A stretch of DNA of 12,068 nt from positions 1 through 12,068 of the forward strand of contig JAFAWI010000714.1 of the NCBI GenBank assembly GCA_019241915.1, written 5' to 3'. The notes beneath the pieces were generated by a model. That model had not been told where the DNA came from and did not search any database. It saw nothing but the letters and a program-made list of their open reading frames with translations. How positions within the stretch are numbered: the first letter of the stretch is position 1; each line of letters begins with the position of its first letter. Positions 7,029 through 12,068 of this stretch are shown one piece after another. Source of the DNA: Alphaproteobacteria bacterium (lineage in GTDB: Bacteria > Pseudomonadota > Alphaproteobacteria > ATCC43930 > CGMCC-115725). The translations under genes were made by a program, and so were the position numbers.

Positions 7029-7514
7029 TCACAGCGGCATGGCCAGCAGCGTGTCGATCTGCCGGCTGTCGAGCACGACATCCTTGCGGGCAAATTTCCA
7101 GCTGTCGCCGCTGCGCACCAGCCGATCGACATAACGCCCGGCCGCGAACAGGATCATCTCGCCGTCCTGCATCGTGCGGACGACAACAAGGCTGGCGACG
7201 ACATCGAGGCCGGCGCCGCTGTCGCCGGCGATCTTGATTGCGCCGATCTGGTGCCGGTAGCGCTGCGGCTCGTAGATGTTGGCCTTGCGCAGCGCCATCA
7301 CCCGGTCGACCAGCATCGCCCGCGACGTCAGATAGACCAACCCGAGCGGCAGCCCCGCCTCGAAATTCTCGGCCGAGGTGATGCGGTAATAGGCGTCCTC
7401 GACAAAAAAATCGGGCCATTGCTCGAGCCGGTCGTCATCGAGGCAATGCGCATAATCGGCATAGAGCGACTCGAGTTCGAGCCGGCGCGCCACCTCTTCG
7501 AGCGTCATCGGCAC
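7029..7514 (-). CDS. Aromatic-ring-hydroxylating dioxygenase, beta (small) subunit
   Basis: The product is 161 residues, of the NTF2/SnoaL-like fold used by the small subunits of Rieske oxygenases, which are structural partners of the catalytic alpha subunits. Recognisable features are the N-terminal helix with ADYAHCLDDDRLEQWPDFFVEDAYYRI (helix then first strands), QIGAIKI in the middle, and the C-terminal WKFARKDVVLDSRQIDTLLAMPL, the usual end of this family. It follows the alpha gene with a gap of about 20 bases, the standard order. The start is ambiguous: GTG at 7514 has a GGAA at 9 bases, while ATG at 7508 (MTLEEV) has it at 15; I give the GTG. The substrate is unknown. Confidence 0.9.
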   Translation of the reverse strand: MPMTLEEVARRLELESLYADYAHCLDDDRLEQWPDFFVEDAYYRITSAENFEAGLPLGLVYLTSRAMLVDRVMALRKANIYEPQRYRHQIGAIKIAGDSGAGLDVVASLVVVRTMQDGEMILFAAGRYVDRLVRSGDSWKFARKDVVLDSRQIDTLLAMPL

Positions 7515-7533
7515 GCTTTGCGGTTCCGCCGCC

Positions 7534-8775
7534 TCAGGCGTATCCCATCAGCGGACGGTAGGCCTGCCAGAAGCCGCGGATCGATGCTTCGGTGGTGCGG
7601 GTTTCTTCACTGACGTGGTCATAGCCGCCCATCTCGACGACGGAGGTCTGCTGCTCCGCACCGGCAATCGCGCGCTGCACAAAACCGCCCACCGCGCCGT
7701 CTTCCATCGACACGTACCCGGCCGGCCCGACCAGGTTGCTCTGCAGCAGCCGCAATTCCTGCAACGCCGCATCGTCCTCTTCAAACCCGAGGAAGGTCCA
7801 TTGCAGCTCGGTCTTGTCGGGACCCTTCGGCAACACCAGCCGCAATGCAATCGAGTTGTTGACTTGCTGCAGCACAAAGTTCGGGAACACGCTGAGGATT
7901 TGAACGGTGATGTCGTCGCCGAACTCGCTCACCTGCTGGAGCAGCCGCGTGTCTTCGAGGTGCAGGCCCGCGCGCTGCGACTGGATGCCGGCGTAGAGCT
8001 GGTCGCTGCCCTCGCGGCCGACGGTTTCGTCCTTGGTGCGGGTGTAGGAGGCGTGGGCACGGCCGTTTTCGGCGATCAGCACGCCGCCGCCGTTGGTCAG
8101 GCGGGCCACGCGAAACGTCGTGAAGAAGGTGTGCAGCAGGCTGGCGTGATACGTGTCGCGCACGTTTTCGAGATAGAGCTTCCAGTTGTTGTGCAGGATT
8201 TGCGAGGTCGTGCCGAGGACCTTCGGCTTGCCGTAAAGCACCCGGCCGACCCGGCCGCCGACCATGTTGCCGATATATTCGGCGAGCGGCGGCGTCTCGG
8301 GCGACAGCGTGCCAAAGACGAGACCGGCGAAATGGTCGGTGCGCAGCTTTTGCAGCCCGTGATCTTCCATCCGGAAATCGTCGGGCATGCCGCCTTTGCC
8401 GGCGATCCCGCGGCGGAACGCGACGCTCTTCAAATTCCCTTCGAGATCGTAGCTCCACGAATGGTAGACGCAGGTCAGGAGGTCGGCATTGCCCTGCCGC
8501 TTGAGGCATACGAGGTTGCCGCGGTGCGCGCAGCGATTGACCAGCGCGTGCAGCTGCCCGTCCTCGCCGCGCGTCACCACGATCGGCGTCTCGCCAAGAA
8601 ACGTCGTCTTGTAGTCGCCCGGGTTCGGCAACTCGTTTTCCAGCGCGAGAAACTGCCAGGTCGGGCCAAGGAACACGCGGTCCAGTTCGGCCCGGTAGAT
8701 GCCCTCGTCCGAGAACACGCGGTACGGAACGCGCGAGTTGCCTTCCTTCGGCCAGGCGAGCGCGTGAGTGTCCAT
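7534..8775 (-). CDS. Rieske non-haem iron aromatic-ring-hydroxylating dioxygenase, alpha (large) subunit
   Basis: The product is 413 residues, the catalytic subunit that adds oxygen to an aromatic ring or similar substrate. The Rieske [2Fe-2S] ligands are Cys82, His84 (RCAHRG) and Cys102, His105 (CVYHSW). The mononuclear iron site is in LENVRDTYHASLLH: His210 and His215, with bridging Asp207, and the third ligand is probably Asp359 in SMEDGAVGG. Spacing matches naphthalene dioxygenase (Asp205, His208, His213, Asp362). WPKEG...RVPYRVFSDEGIY at the N-terminus and FRRGIAGKGGMPDDF after the Rieske domain resemble the anthranilate dioxygenase (AndAc)/salicylate 5-hydroxylase branch; this subfamily call is from memory and only moderate. 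The start has an excellent ribosome-binding site (GGGAGAAA, 5 bases from the ATG) that begins in the stop codon of the channel gene. No ferredoxin or reductase gene is in the window. Confidence 0.92.
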   Translation of the reverse strand: MDTHALAWPKEGNSRVPYRVFSDEGIYRAELDRVFLGPTWQFLALENELPNPGDYKTTFLGETPIVVTRGEDGQLHALVNRCAHRGNLVCLKRQGNADLLTCVYHSWSYDLEGNLKSVAFRRGIAGKGGMPDDFRMEDHGLQKLRTDHFAGLVFGTLSPETPPLAEYIGNMVGGRVGRVLYGKPKVLGTTSQILHNNWKLYLENVRDTYHASLLHTFFTTFRVARLTNGGGVLIAENGRAHASYTRTKDETVGREGSDQLYAGIQSQRAGLHLEDTRLLQQVSEFGDDITVQILSVFPNFVLQQVNNSIALRLVLPKGPDKTELQWTFLGFEEDDAALQELRLLQSNLVGPAGYVSMEDGAVGGFVQRAIAGAEQQTSVVEMGGYDHVSEETRTTEASIRGFWQAYRPLMGYA

Positions 8776-8787
8776 CCGGTTTCTCCC

Positions 8788-9567
8788 TCAGGGCGCGGCG
8801 GTCACCGCGACAGTATCATGAAACCGTCGGTAATCGATGGCGCGGCGGCCGTCTTCGGTCCAGCCGAAGATATCGACGAATTGATGCCCCCAGCGGATTT
8901 CGTGCGGCAGATACGAGGTCCGCGCGGTTACCGGTTGAACGAGCGTCTCGTCGATCCCGCCGGCCATCACGACCAGCTCGGCATTCTGCGCCTCCAGCTC
9001 GGTCGAACTTAAGCCATGGAGCGGGCTGGCTTCGTCGATCGGGTGCATCACCGTAAAGGTGAGCGCGAACACCGGCGAGCGGTCGCGCAGCAGCGTCAAA
9101 TCGTAAAAGCGCCGTCGGGTCTCCCCCTCGACACTGGTCTCGTCGCGCAACAGGGTAAAGCTGACTTCGGCCGCCAACAGCTGGTTCTGCCGCTCGTTGG
9201 CGAGGCGGATCGACAGGGTCGGAACGCCGTTATACGGGTGCACCACCGCAACCTGGCTGAACGTGATCCGTGCGGTCGGCCGCGAGAACCGGGCGAACAC
9301 CAGCCCCGTGATCAAGGCCGCGAACAGCAGCCCGACGGCCGCCTCCAATGTCATAACGGCATTGGCGTACAGCGTGGCGGGGAGCATCTGGCCGTAGCCG
9401 ACCGTGGCGATGGTCTCGACGCTGAAGAAGAACGCATCGAAAAACGACCCCGGTGCGGCGTTGGCGATCGCGCCCGGCTGCACCAGGTAGAGCCCGGCAA
9501 AAACGACATTGGCGCCGATATAGACGGCAAAGGCGCCGGCCAGAAAACTCGGCCAGCCGACGGTCAA
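8788..9567 (-). CDS. Inward-rectifier potassium channel, KirBac type (5' end uncertain)
   Basis: From the TTG at 9567 the product is 259 residues. It has an outer helix (about residues 6-28), a pore helix PGSFFDAFFFSVET, the potassium selectivity filter TVGYG (55-59), an inner helix (about 66-92) ending in FARFSRPTARI, and then the cytoplasmic immunoglobulin-like Kir domain, with LTFTVMHPIDEASPLHG, HEIRWGHQFVDIF and EDGRRAIDYRRFHDTV. All match KirBac3.1-type proteins. It would conduct K+ across the inner membrane as a tetramer. Upstream of the TTG the same frame still encodes FGDLYHRIL (9591-9568), the amphipathic slide helix of KirBac, so the true gene starts earlier. However, no ATG, GTG or TTG occurs in frame back to the stop at 9813. 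One extra C in the GGGG/CCCC run at 9698-9701 would join the ATG at 9704 to this frame and give 305 residues, the usual family length. The stop TGA (8790-8788) is 12 bases before the dioxygenase alpha start. Confidence 0.88.
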   Translation of the reverse strand: MTVGWPSFLAGAFAVYIGANVVFAGLYLVQPGAIANAAPGSFFDAFFFSVETIATVGYGQMLPATLYANAVMTLEAAVGLLFAALITGLVFARFSRPTARITFSQVAVVHPYNGVPTLSIRLANERQNQLLAAEVSFTLLRDETSVEGETRRRFYDLTLLRDRSPVFALTFTVMHPIDEASPLHGLSSTELEAQNAELVVMAGGIDETLVQPVTARTSYLPHEIRWGHQFVDIFGWTEDGRRAIDYRRFHDTVAVTAAP

Positions 9568-9751
9568 AATGCGATGGTAAAGATCGCCGAACCATTGCCG
9601 CCGCAGCCCGATCGCGACGACGCGGTCGGCGATCTCGCGCGCGATCAGCCGCGCCGGCTGAGGCTCGGCACCGTGCGGCGGCGCTTGATGCAGCCGCGGG
9701 GCATGCCGCTGCGAGCGCCGCGGCCGTGGCCGGGTCCGCCCCGTCGGCGCC

Positions 9752-10495
9752 TTATCGCGGCGCGCGTCCAGCCTCTTCGCCTCCGTGCAGCGGCCGCCGT
9801 TGTCCCGCGATCAGCCGGCGAAAATCCGCGCCGACCGCGCGCCAATCGACAAGATCGACCCGGTACGGCAGGTCGCTCTCGTCGAACGCCTCGCGCTGGA
9901 TCGCCGCCTCGTCGAGCGTCAGCCGCCGCCCCGCATCCACGGCAAGGTCGAGGTCGGAGTAGCGCCGCGCCCGCCCGGCCGCGCGCGAGCCAAATACCCA
10001 GGCCTGCGCGCCGGGCGGCAGGTGCGCACGCAGGATATCGAGCACGATGCGGCGCTGCGCGGGCGCGAGATCGACCGCGGCGTCACCGTCGGTCATGCGA
10101 GCCGCCGCTCCTGCGGCGCATAGCTGTTCCGCCTCATCGAGAAACGCCGGAATTTCGCGTACCACCTCGGCCGCCGTGCCGGCGTCATAGGTGTGCGTCG
10201 TGCGGGTGCGAATGTCGCGAAAGCGGCGCCAGGCCGGCCATTCGGCGCGCAGCAGCCCGTGTTCGTTGCCGGTGCGTACAAGCTCGGCGAAGGTCATGCG
10301 CGCGGCGTCCTCGCCCGAGGGCAGCACTTGCTGCAAATAGCGCCGGAGCAGTTTGTGGCTGAGCTCGTAGGTGAACGCGAACCGCTGTATCAGCCCGTCG
10401 CGCAACTGCTCGTCGGCCGGTTCGGCGTTGTGGCGCGCCAGCCCCTCGCGCAGGCGCTGCACGGCGTTGCGAAGGGCGGCGGCGCTGAGCGGCAT
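9752..10495 (-). CDS. HEPN-MNT fusion protein (HepT-like ribonuclease toxin joined to MntA-like nucleotidyltransferase)
   Basis: The product is 247 residues in one frame. Residues 1-130 are a HEPN domain of the HI0074/HepT type: FAFTYELSHKLLRRYLQ, WPAWRRFRDIRTRTTHTYD and an IPAFLDEAEQL helix. The HepT motif R-x4-H-x-Y is intact as Arg96, His101, Tyr103. Residues 134-247 are an MNT nucleotidyltransferase: VFGSRAAGRARRYSDLDLAVD with GS at 169-170 and metal-binding Asp181 and Asp183, and a third acidic site around Asp214 in VDLVDW. In known HepT/MntA pairs the two are separate proteins; MntA AMPylates a tyrosine near the HepT motif and so silences an RNase toxin. Here both would be one chain. 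The start at 10495 is chosen because the HEPN domain begins at MPLSAAALRNAVQRLREGLA; the frame is open to 10591 but shows no homology there. An internal ATG (10096) preceded by AGGAG could also produce the MNT part alone. Confidence 0.85.
   Translation of the reverse strand: MPLSAAALRNAVQRLREGLARHNAEPADEQLRDGLIQRFAFTYELSHKLLRRYLQQVLPSGEDAARMTFAELVRTGNEHGLLRAEWPAWRRFRDIRTRTTHTYDAGTAAEVVREIPAFLDEAEQLCAAGAAARMTDGDAAVDLAPAQRRIVLDILRAHLPPGAQAWVFGSRAAGRARRYSDLDLAVDAGRRLTLDEAAIQREAFDESDLPYRVDLVDWRAVGADFRRLIAGQRRPLHGGEEAGRAPR
10094..10112 (-). promoter_or_regulatory. Possible internal ribosome-binding site and start for the MNT domain
   Basis: On the minus strand AGGAG (10112-10108) stands 11 bases before an in-frame ATG (10096-10094) that begins MTDGDAAVDLAPAQRR, exactly where a free-standing MNT protein would start. 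The ATG overlaps a TGA in the next frame (10095-10093). This is what a coupled two-gene HEPN/MNT operon usually looks like at its junction. Whether it is used is inference. Confidence 0.45.
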
Positions 10496-10620
10496 GGCCG
10501 CCACTCTACCGCATCGCGTCGCGTCCGTAAAAAAGCCGCAAAGCTTTGTTATAAACGCACGGCACGGACCGCAGCGGGCCCGGCACGCCACGAGCGGATA
10601 CCGCCCGCTGACCGGCCGAC
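10496..10620. other. Intergenic segment upstream of the HEPN-MNT gene, with AT-rich patch
   Basis: An AT-rich patch at about 10527-10556 interrupts GC-rich sequence. It contains a 10-bp palindrome CAAAGCTTTG (10539-10548), a run of six A (10529-10534; T-run on the minus strand) and TATAAC on the minus strand (10553-10548), which could be a -10 element for the HEPN-MNT gene, though no good -35 sits 17 bases before it. The palindrome could be an operator, as is common ahead of toxin/antitoxin genes, but nothing proves this. Confidence 0.3.
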
Positions 10621-10680
10621 ATAACAGGAGGCGAGCGGACCCAAGAACAGGAGGATAACAGGAGGCGCGCCTCCTGTTAT
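10621..10680. repeat. Perfect 26-bp palindrome with two further copies of its arm
   Basis: A perfect inverted repeat without mismatch spans 10655-10680; each arm is 13 bases (ATAACAGGAGGCG and its complement). The same 13 bases recur at 10621-10633, and the core AACAGGAGG recurs at 10646-10654. As RNA read from the minus strand, the single AACAGGAGG arm could pair with any of three CCTCCTGTT copies. It lies about 25 bases past the stop of the flavin reductase gene, so it may end or protect that transcript; no T-run follows. Confidence 0.75.
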
Positions 10681-10687
10681 TCGAGAG

Positions 10688-10701
10688 AGCCCTCCGGGGC
10701 T
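10688..10701 (-). terminator. Small hairpin directly after the flavin reductase gene
   Basis: AGCCC (10688-10692) and GGGCT (10697-10701) form a five-pair stem with a four-base loop, starting 3 bases past the TGA stop on the minus strand. Together with the larger palindrome just beyond it, it may slow or stop transcription, but there is no T-run, so this is not a classic intrinsic terminator. Confidence 0.3.
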
Positions 10702-10704
10702 AGC

Positions 10705-11208
10705 TCAGCCGCCGTAGAAGACGTTGTCGCCGAGGTCCTTCATCTCGAGGATCGCGACATCGGGACGGCCGGGGATCGGGTTCGGGACGTGCGCCTCGGT
10801 AACCTCGCCGACAACGATATGATGATCGCCCTGCTCGACGATGCTGGTGACCTTGCATTCGACCGCAGCGAGCGCGGCGTCGAGGATCGGCGCGCCGTTC
10901 TGGCCCTTGTGGATCGGCTGGCCCGAGAGCTTGCCGCCTTCGAGCTGCGCCGGCTTGAAGAACGTGAAGGCAAGTCCCTTGTGCTCTTTGCCGAGCATGT
11001 TGAGCGTGAAGGTCTGGGTGTTCTTGAGGATCGAATAGGCGCCGCTGTCGGTCTTGACGCCGGCGACAACGAGCGGCGGGTTGAACGCGGTCTGCGTCAC
11101 CCAGTTGACCGTGGCGGCCGCGACATTGCCTTTGCCGTCGTCGGCGGTCAGCACGTAGATGCCGTAGGGGATCATGCGCAGCGCGGTCTTCTTGGCGTCG
11201 GCGTCCAT
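10705..11208 (-). CDS. Flavin reductase-like, FMN-binding domain protein
   Basis: The product is 167 residues, a single flavin reductase-like domain (Pfam Flavin_Reduct family). It has the N-terminal MIPYGIYVLTADDGKGNVAA, where family members have YG-x-Y/V-x-T, then NPPLVVAGVKTDSGAYSILKN, FTLNML, and a C-terminal EGDH-like segment here reading EQGDHHIVVGEVTEAH. Such proteins bind FMN and use NAD(P)H to reduce flavin, or act as flavin-based electron carriers; the short form resembles the flavin reductase domain of the high-molecular-weight rubredoxin group. The start at 11208 (MDADAKKTAL) is supported by GGAGGAA about 6 bases upstream; the longer frame to 11433 runs through the intergenic repeat and is not coding. 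It lies between the aldolase gene and the HEPN-MNT gene on the same strand. A role as electron supplier for the dioxygenase is possible but unsupported. Confidence 0.88.
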   Translation of the reverse strand: MDADAKKTALRMIPYGIYVLTADDGKGNVAAATVNWVTQTAFNPPLVVAGVKTDSGAYSILKNTQTFTLNMLGKEHKGLAFTFFKPAQLEGGKLSGQPIHKGQNGAPILDAALAAVECKVTSIVEQGDHHIVVGEVTEAHVPNPIPGRPDVAILEMKDLGDNVFYGG

Positions 11209-11281
11209 GCGGCTTCCTCCATCGGGGTGCGGATCGTGGGATCTCCGGCGCACTACAGCGCGGCCGCGTGAGGCTGGCAAG

Positions 11282-11384
11282 ACCCTCCCCCGTCCCGCGT
11301 CGCCGGCGCCGCCGCGATCCACCCTCTCCCGAATTGCCGGAGAGGGAAGGGGCCCATCGCGCACGCAATGGGAAGGGTGAGGGT
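11282..11384. repeat. Intergenic palindromic (REP-like) element
   Basis: The segment is made of nested inverted repeats: ACCCTC (11282-11287) with GAGGGT (11379-11384); CCCTCTCC (11322-11329) with GGAGAGGG (11339-11346); and CCCAT (11353-11357) with ATGGG (11368-11372). This composition (CCCTCTCCC, then GGGCCCATCGCGCACGC-like, then AAGGGTGAGGG) resembles extragenic palindromic repeats that I know as frequent in Rhizobiales genomes. It starts 6 bases after the aldolase stop on the minus strand, so it could also act as a 3' end structure. Copy number in the genome cannot be seen from one window. Confidence 0.6.
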
Positions 11385-11389
11385 TTGGG

Positions 11390-12068
11390 CTACTTCCGCC
11401 CGCAGGCGGCCAAGCCCTTCTGCAACGCGGCAAACGATTGGCTCGGCGCCGGCATCAGCCAGCGAAAGCCCTTCTCGACCAGTTTCTCGACGTTGTTGGC
11501 ATCGACATGCGGGTGGCCGCACGGCACGCCCTTGTCCTTGCAGATCGCCAGAATGTCGTCGATCGCGGCGGCGACTTCGGGGTGCTCGTATTGGCGCGGA
11601 TAGCCCATGTCCTGCGACAGGTCGCCCTCGCCGATCAGCACGACGCCGATCCCCTTCACCTCGTCGAGCATCGTGGGCAGGTTGCGGATTGCCCGCTTCT
11701 CCTCGCACATGATGACGACCAGCACTTCGCCCGCGGGATTGAGCGGCCAGGTGTCGGCGCGCTGGTAATAGGTCGGCTGGTCGATGCCCCAATAGCGTGC
11801 GGCGGTGCGCGGCGCGTCGCCGCGCTGACCGGCAGGCTCGTAGTACTGCGCCTCGCGCGGCCGCGGATAGCGGCAGGCCTGCACCGCGTTGCGCGCCTCC
11901 TCGACAGTCGAGACGTGCGGCCACACGATGCCGTAGACGCCGATATCGAGCACCTGCTTGGCGATGAACTGGTTCAGCTCGCCCCATTGGGGGGGATGCG
12001 CACGAAGGGTGCAACAGCGGGCGAGAGGCTGCCGGCTTTGACGATCTGCGCCCGATCGAGCATGTATT
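11390..12068 (-). CDS. HpcH/HpaI-type aldolase (partial, frameshifted in a G7 run)
   Basis: The gene runs off the right edge, so its start is missing. The main frame (up to 11953 and a little beyond) encodes LNQFIAKQVLDIGVYGIVWP and HVSTVEEARNAVQACRYPRP, the metal-site segment VVIMCEEKRAIRNLPTMLDE, and VVLIGEGDLSQDMG followed by HPEVAAAIDDILAICKDKGV. This is the class II (metal-dependent) HpcH/HpaI aldolase pattern, as in 4-hydroxy-2-oxoheptanedioate or 2-keto-3-deoxysugar aldolases, which split 2-keto-3-hydroxy acids to pyruvate plus an aldehyde. Upstream of a run of seven G (11989-11995, plus strand) the homologous part is in another frame: AQIVKAGSLSPAVAPFVRIPP. Adding one base to the run gives VRIPPQWGELNQFIAKQ, a continuous family sequence. 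As given, the gene is broken; a homopolymer sequencing error is the simplest cause. Substrate unknown. Confidence 0.85.
   Translation of the reverse strand, partial: IHARSGADRQSRQPLARCCTLRAHPPQWGELNQFIAKQVLDIGVYGIVWPHVSTVEEARNAVQACRYPRPREAQYYEPAGQRGDAPRTAARYWGIDQPTYYQRADTWPLNPAGEVLVVIMCEEKRAIRNLPTMLDEVKGIGVVLIGEGDLSQDMGYPRQYEHPEVAAAIDDILAICKDKGVPCGHPHVDANNVEKLVEKGFRWLMPAPSQSFAALQKGLAACGRK

Noticed and set aside
7615..9012. 465-codon open frame on the plus strand opposite the dioxygenase alpha and channel genes
   Set aside because: It is the antisense shadow of genes with clear Rieske and selectivity-filter motifs; no recognisable protein features or ribosome-binding site.
9016..10362. 448-codon open frame on the plus strand opposite the channel and HEPN-MNT genes
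   Set aside because: The sequence is Arg/Pro-rich and changes character along its length; both minus-strand genes under it have conserved motifs.
10621..10680. CRISPR-like repeat array
   Set aside because: The spacing between the copies is irregular, the units are only 9-13 bases, and no cas gene is in the window.
10696..10708. tRNA-like 5' pattern GGGGCTAGCTCAG on the plus strand
   Set aside because: It overlaps the end of the flavin reductase gene, and no anticodon arm or T-arm (GGTTCGA-type) follows at the right distance.

Overview
The window is a high-GC (about two thirds G+C by eye), densely packed stretch of a bacterial chromosome. The gene families point to an alphaproteobacterium, probably Rhizobiales or Rhodospirillales: a LivF-type ATPase, GlpD, a KirBac channel, a Rieske ring-hydroxylating oxygenase, a DUF4189 protein, and an intergenic palindromic repeat of the kind common in Rhizobiales. 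The taxon is an inference from gene content, not from a marker gene.

Layout. 1-229 (+) is the 3' end of a branched-chain amino-acid ABC ATPase (livF). 433-807 (-) is a small secreted DUF4189 protein. 918-2306 (+) is glpD, with a shortened C-terminal domain. From 2248 to the right edge every gene is on the minus strand. In transcription order, right to left, these are: an HpcH/HpaI aldolase (cut by the window edge and frameshifted in a run of seven G); a small flavin reductase; a HEPN-MNT protein (the two halves of a HepT/MntA-type toxin/antitoxin in one reading frame); a KirBac-type potassium channel; the alpha and beta subunits of a ring-hydroxylating dioxygenase; two tandem stand-alone CheY-like response regulators; and a four-gene quaternary-amine ABC transporter in the order yehZ-yehY-yehX-yehW.

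How the genes work together. The YehZYXW set is a complete importer (periplasmic binding protein, two permeases, ATPase). Its three junctions are all 4-base ATGA overlaps, so translational coupling is likely. The channel gene ends 12 bases before the dioxygenase alpha gene, and the alpha ribosome-binding site begins at the channel stop codon, so the channel, alpha and beta genes form a plausible transcription unit. No ferredoxin or ferredoxin reductase for the dioxygenase lies in the window. The two regulators have all phosphorylation residues but no kinase nearby.

Most worth a second look: the HEPN-MNT fusion, whose junction still carries a Shine-Dalgarno-like AGGAG, an ATG and an ATGA-type stop in another frame, as if a two-gene operon had been fused by an indel; a perfect 26-bp palindrome with extra copies of its arm at 10621-10680; the shortened GlpD; and the channel gene, whose homology runs upstream of any usable start codon. 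Three of these loci could be explained by single-base errors (at 9698-9701, about 10110-10126 and 11989-11995), so assembly error must be excluded before reading biology into them.
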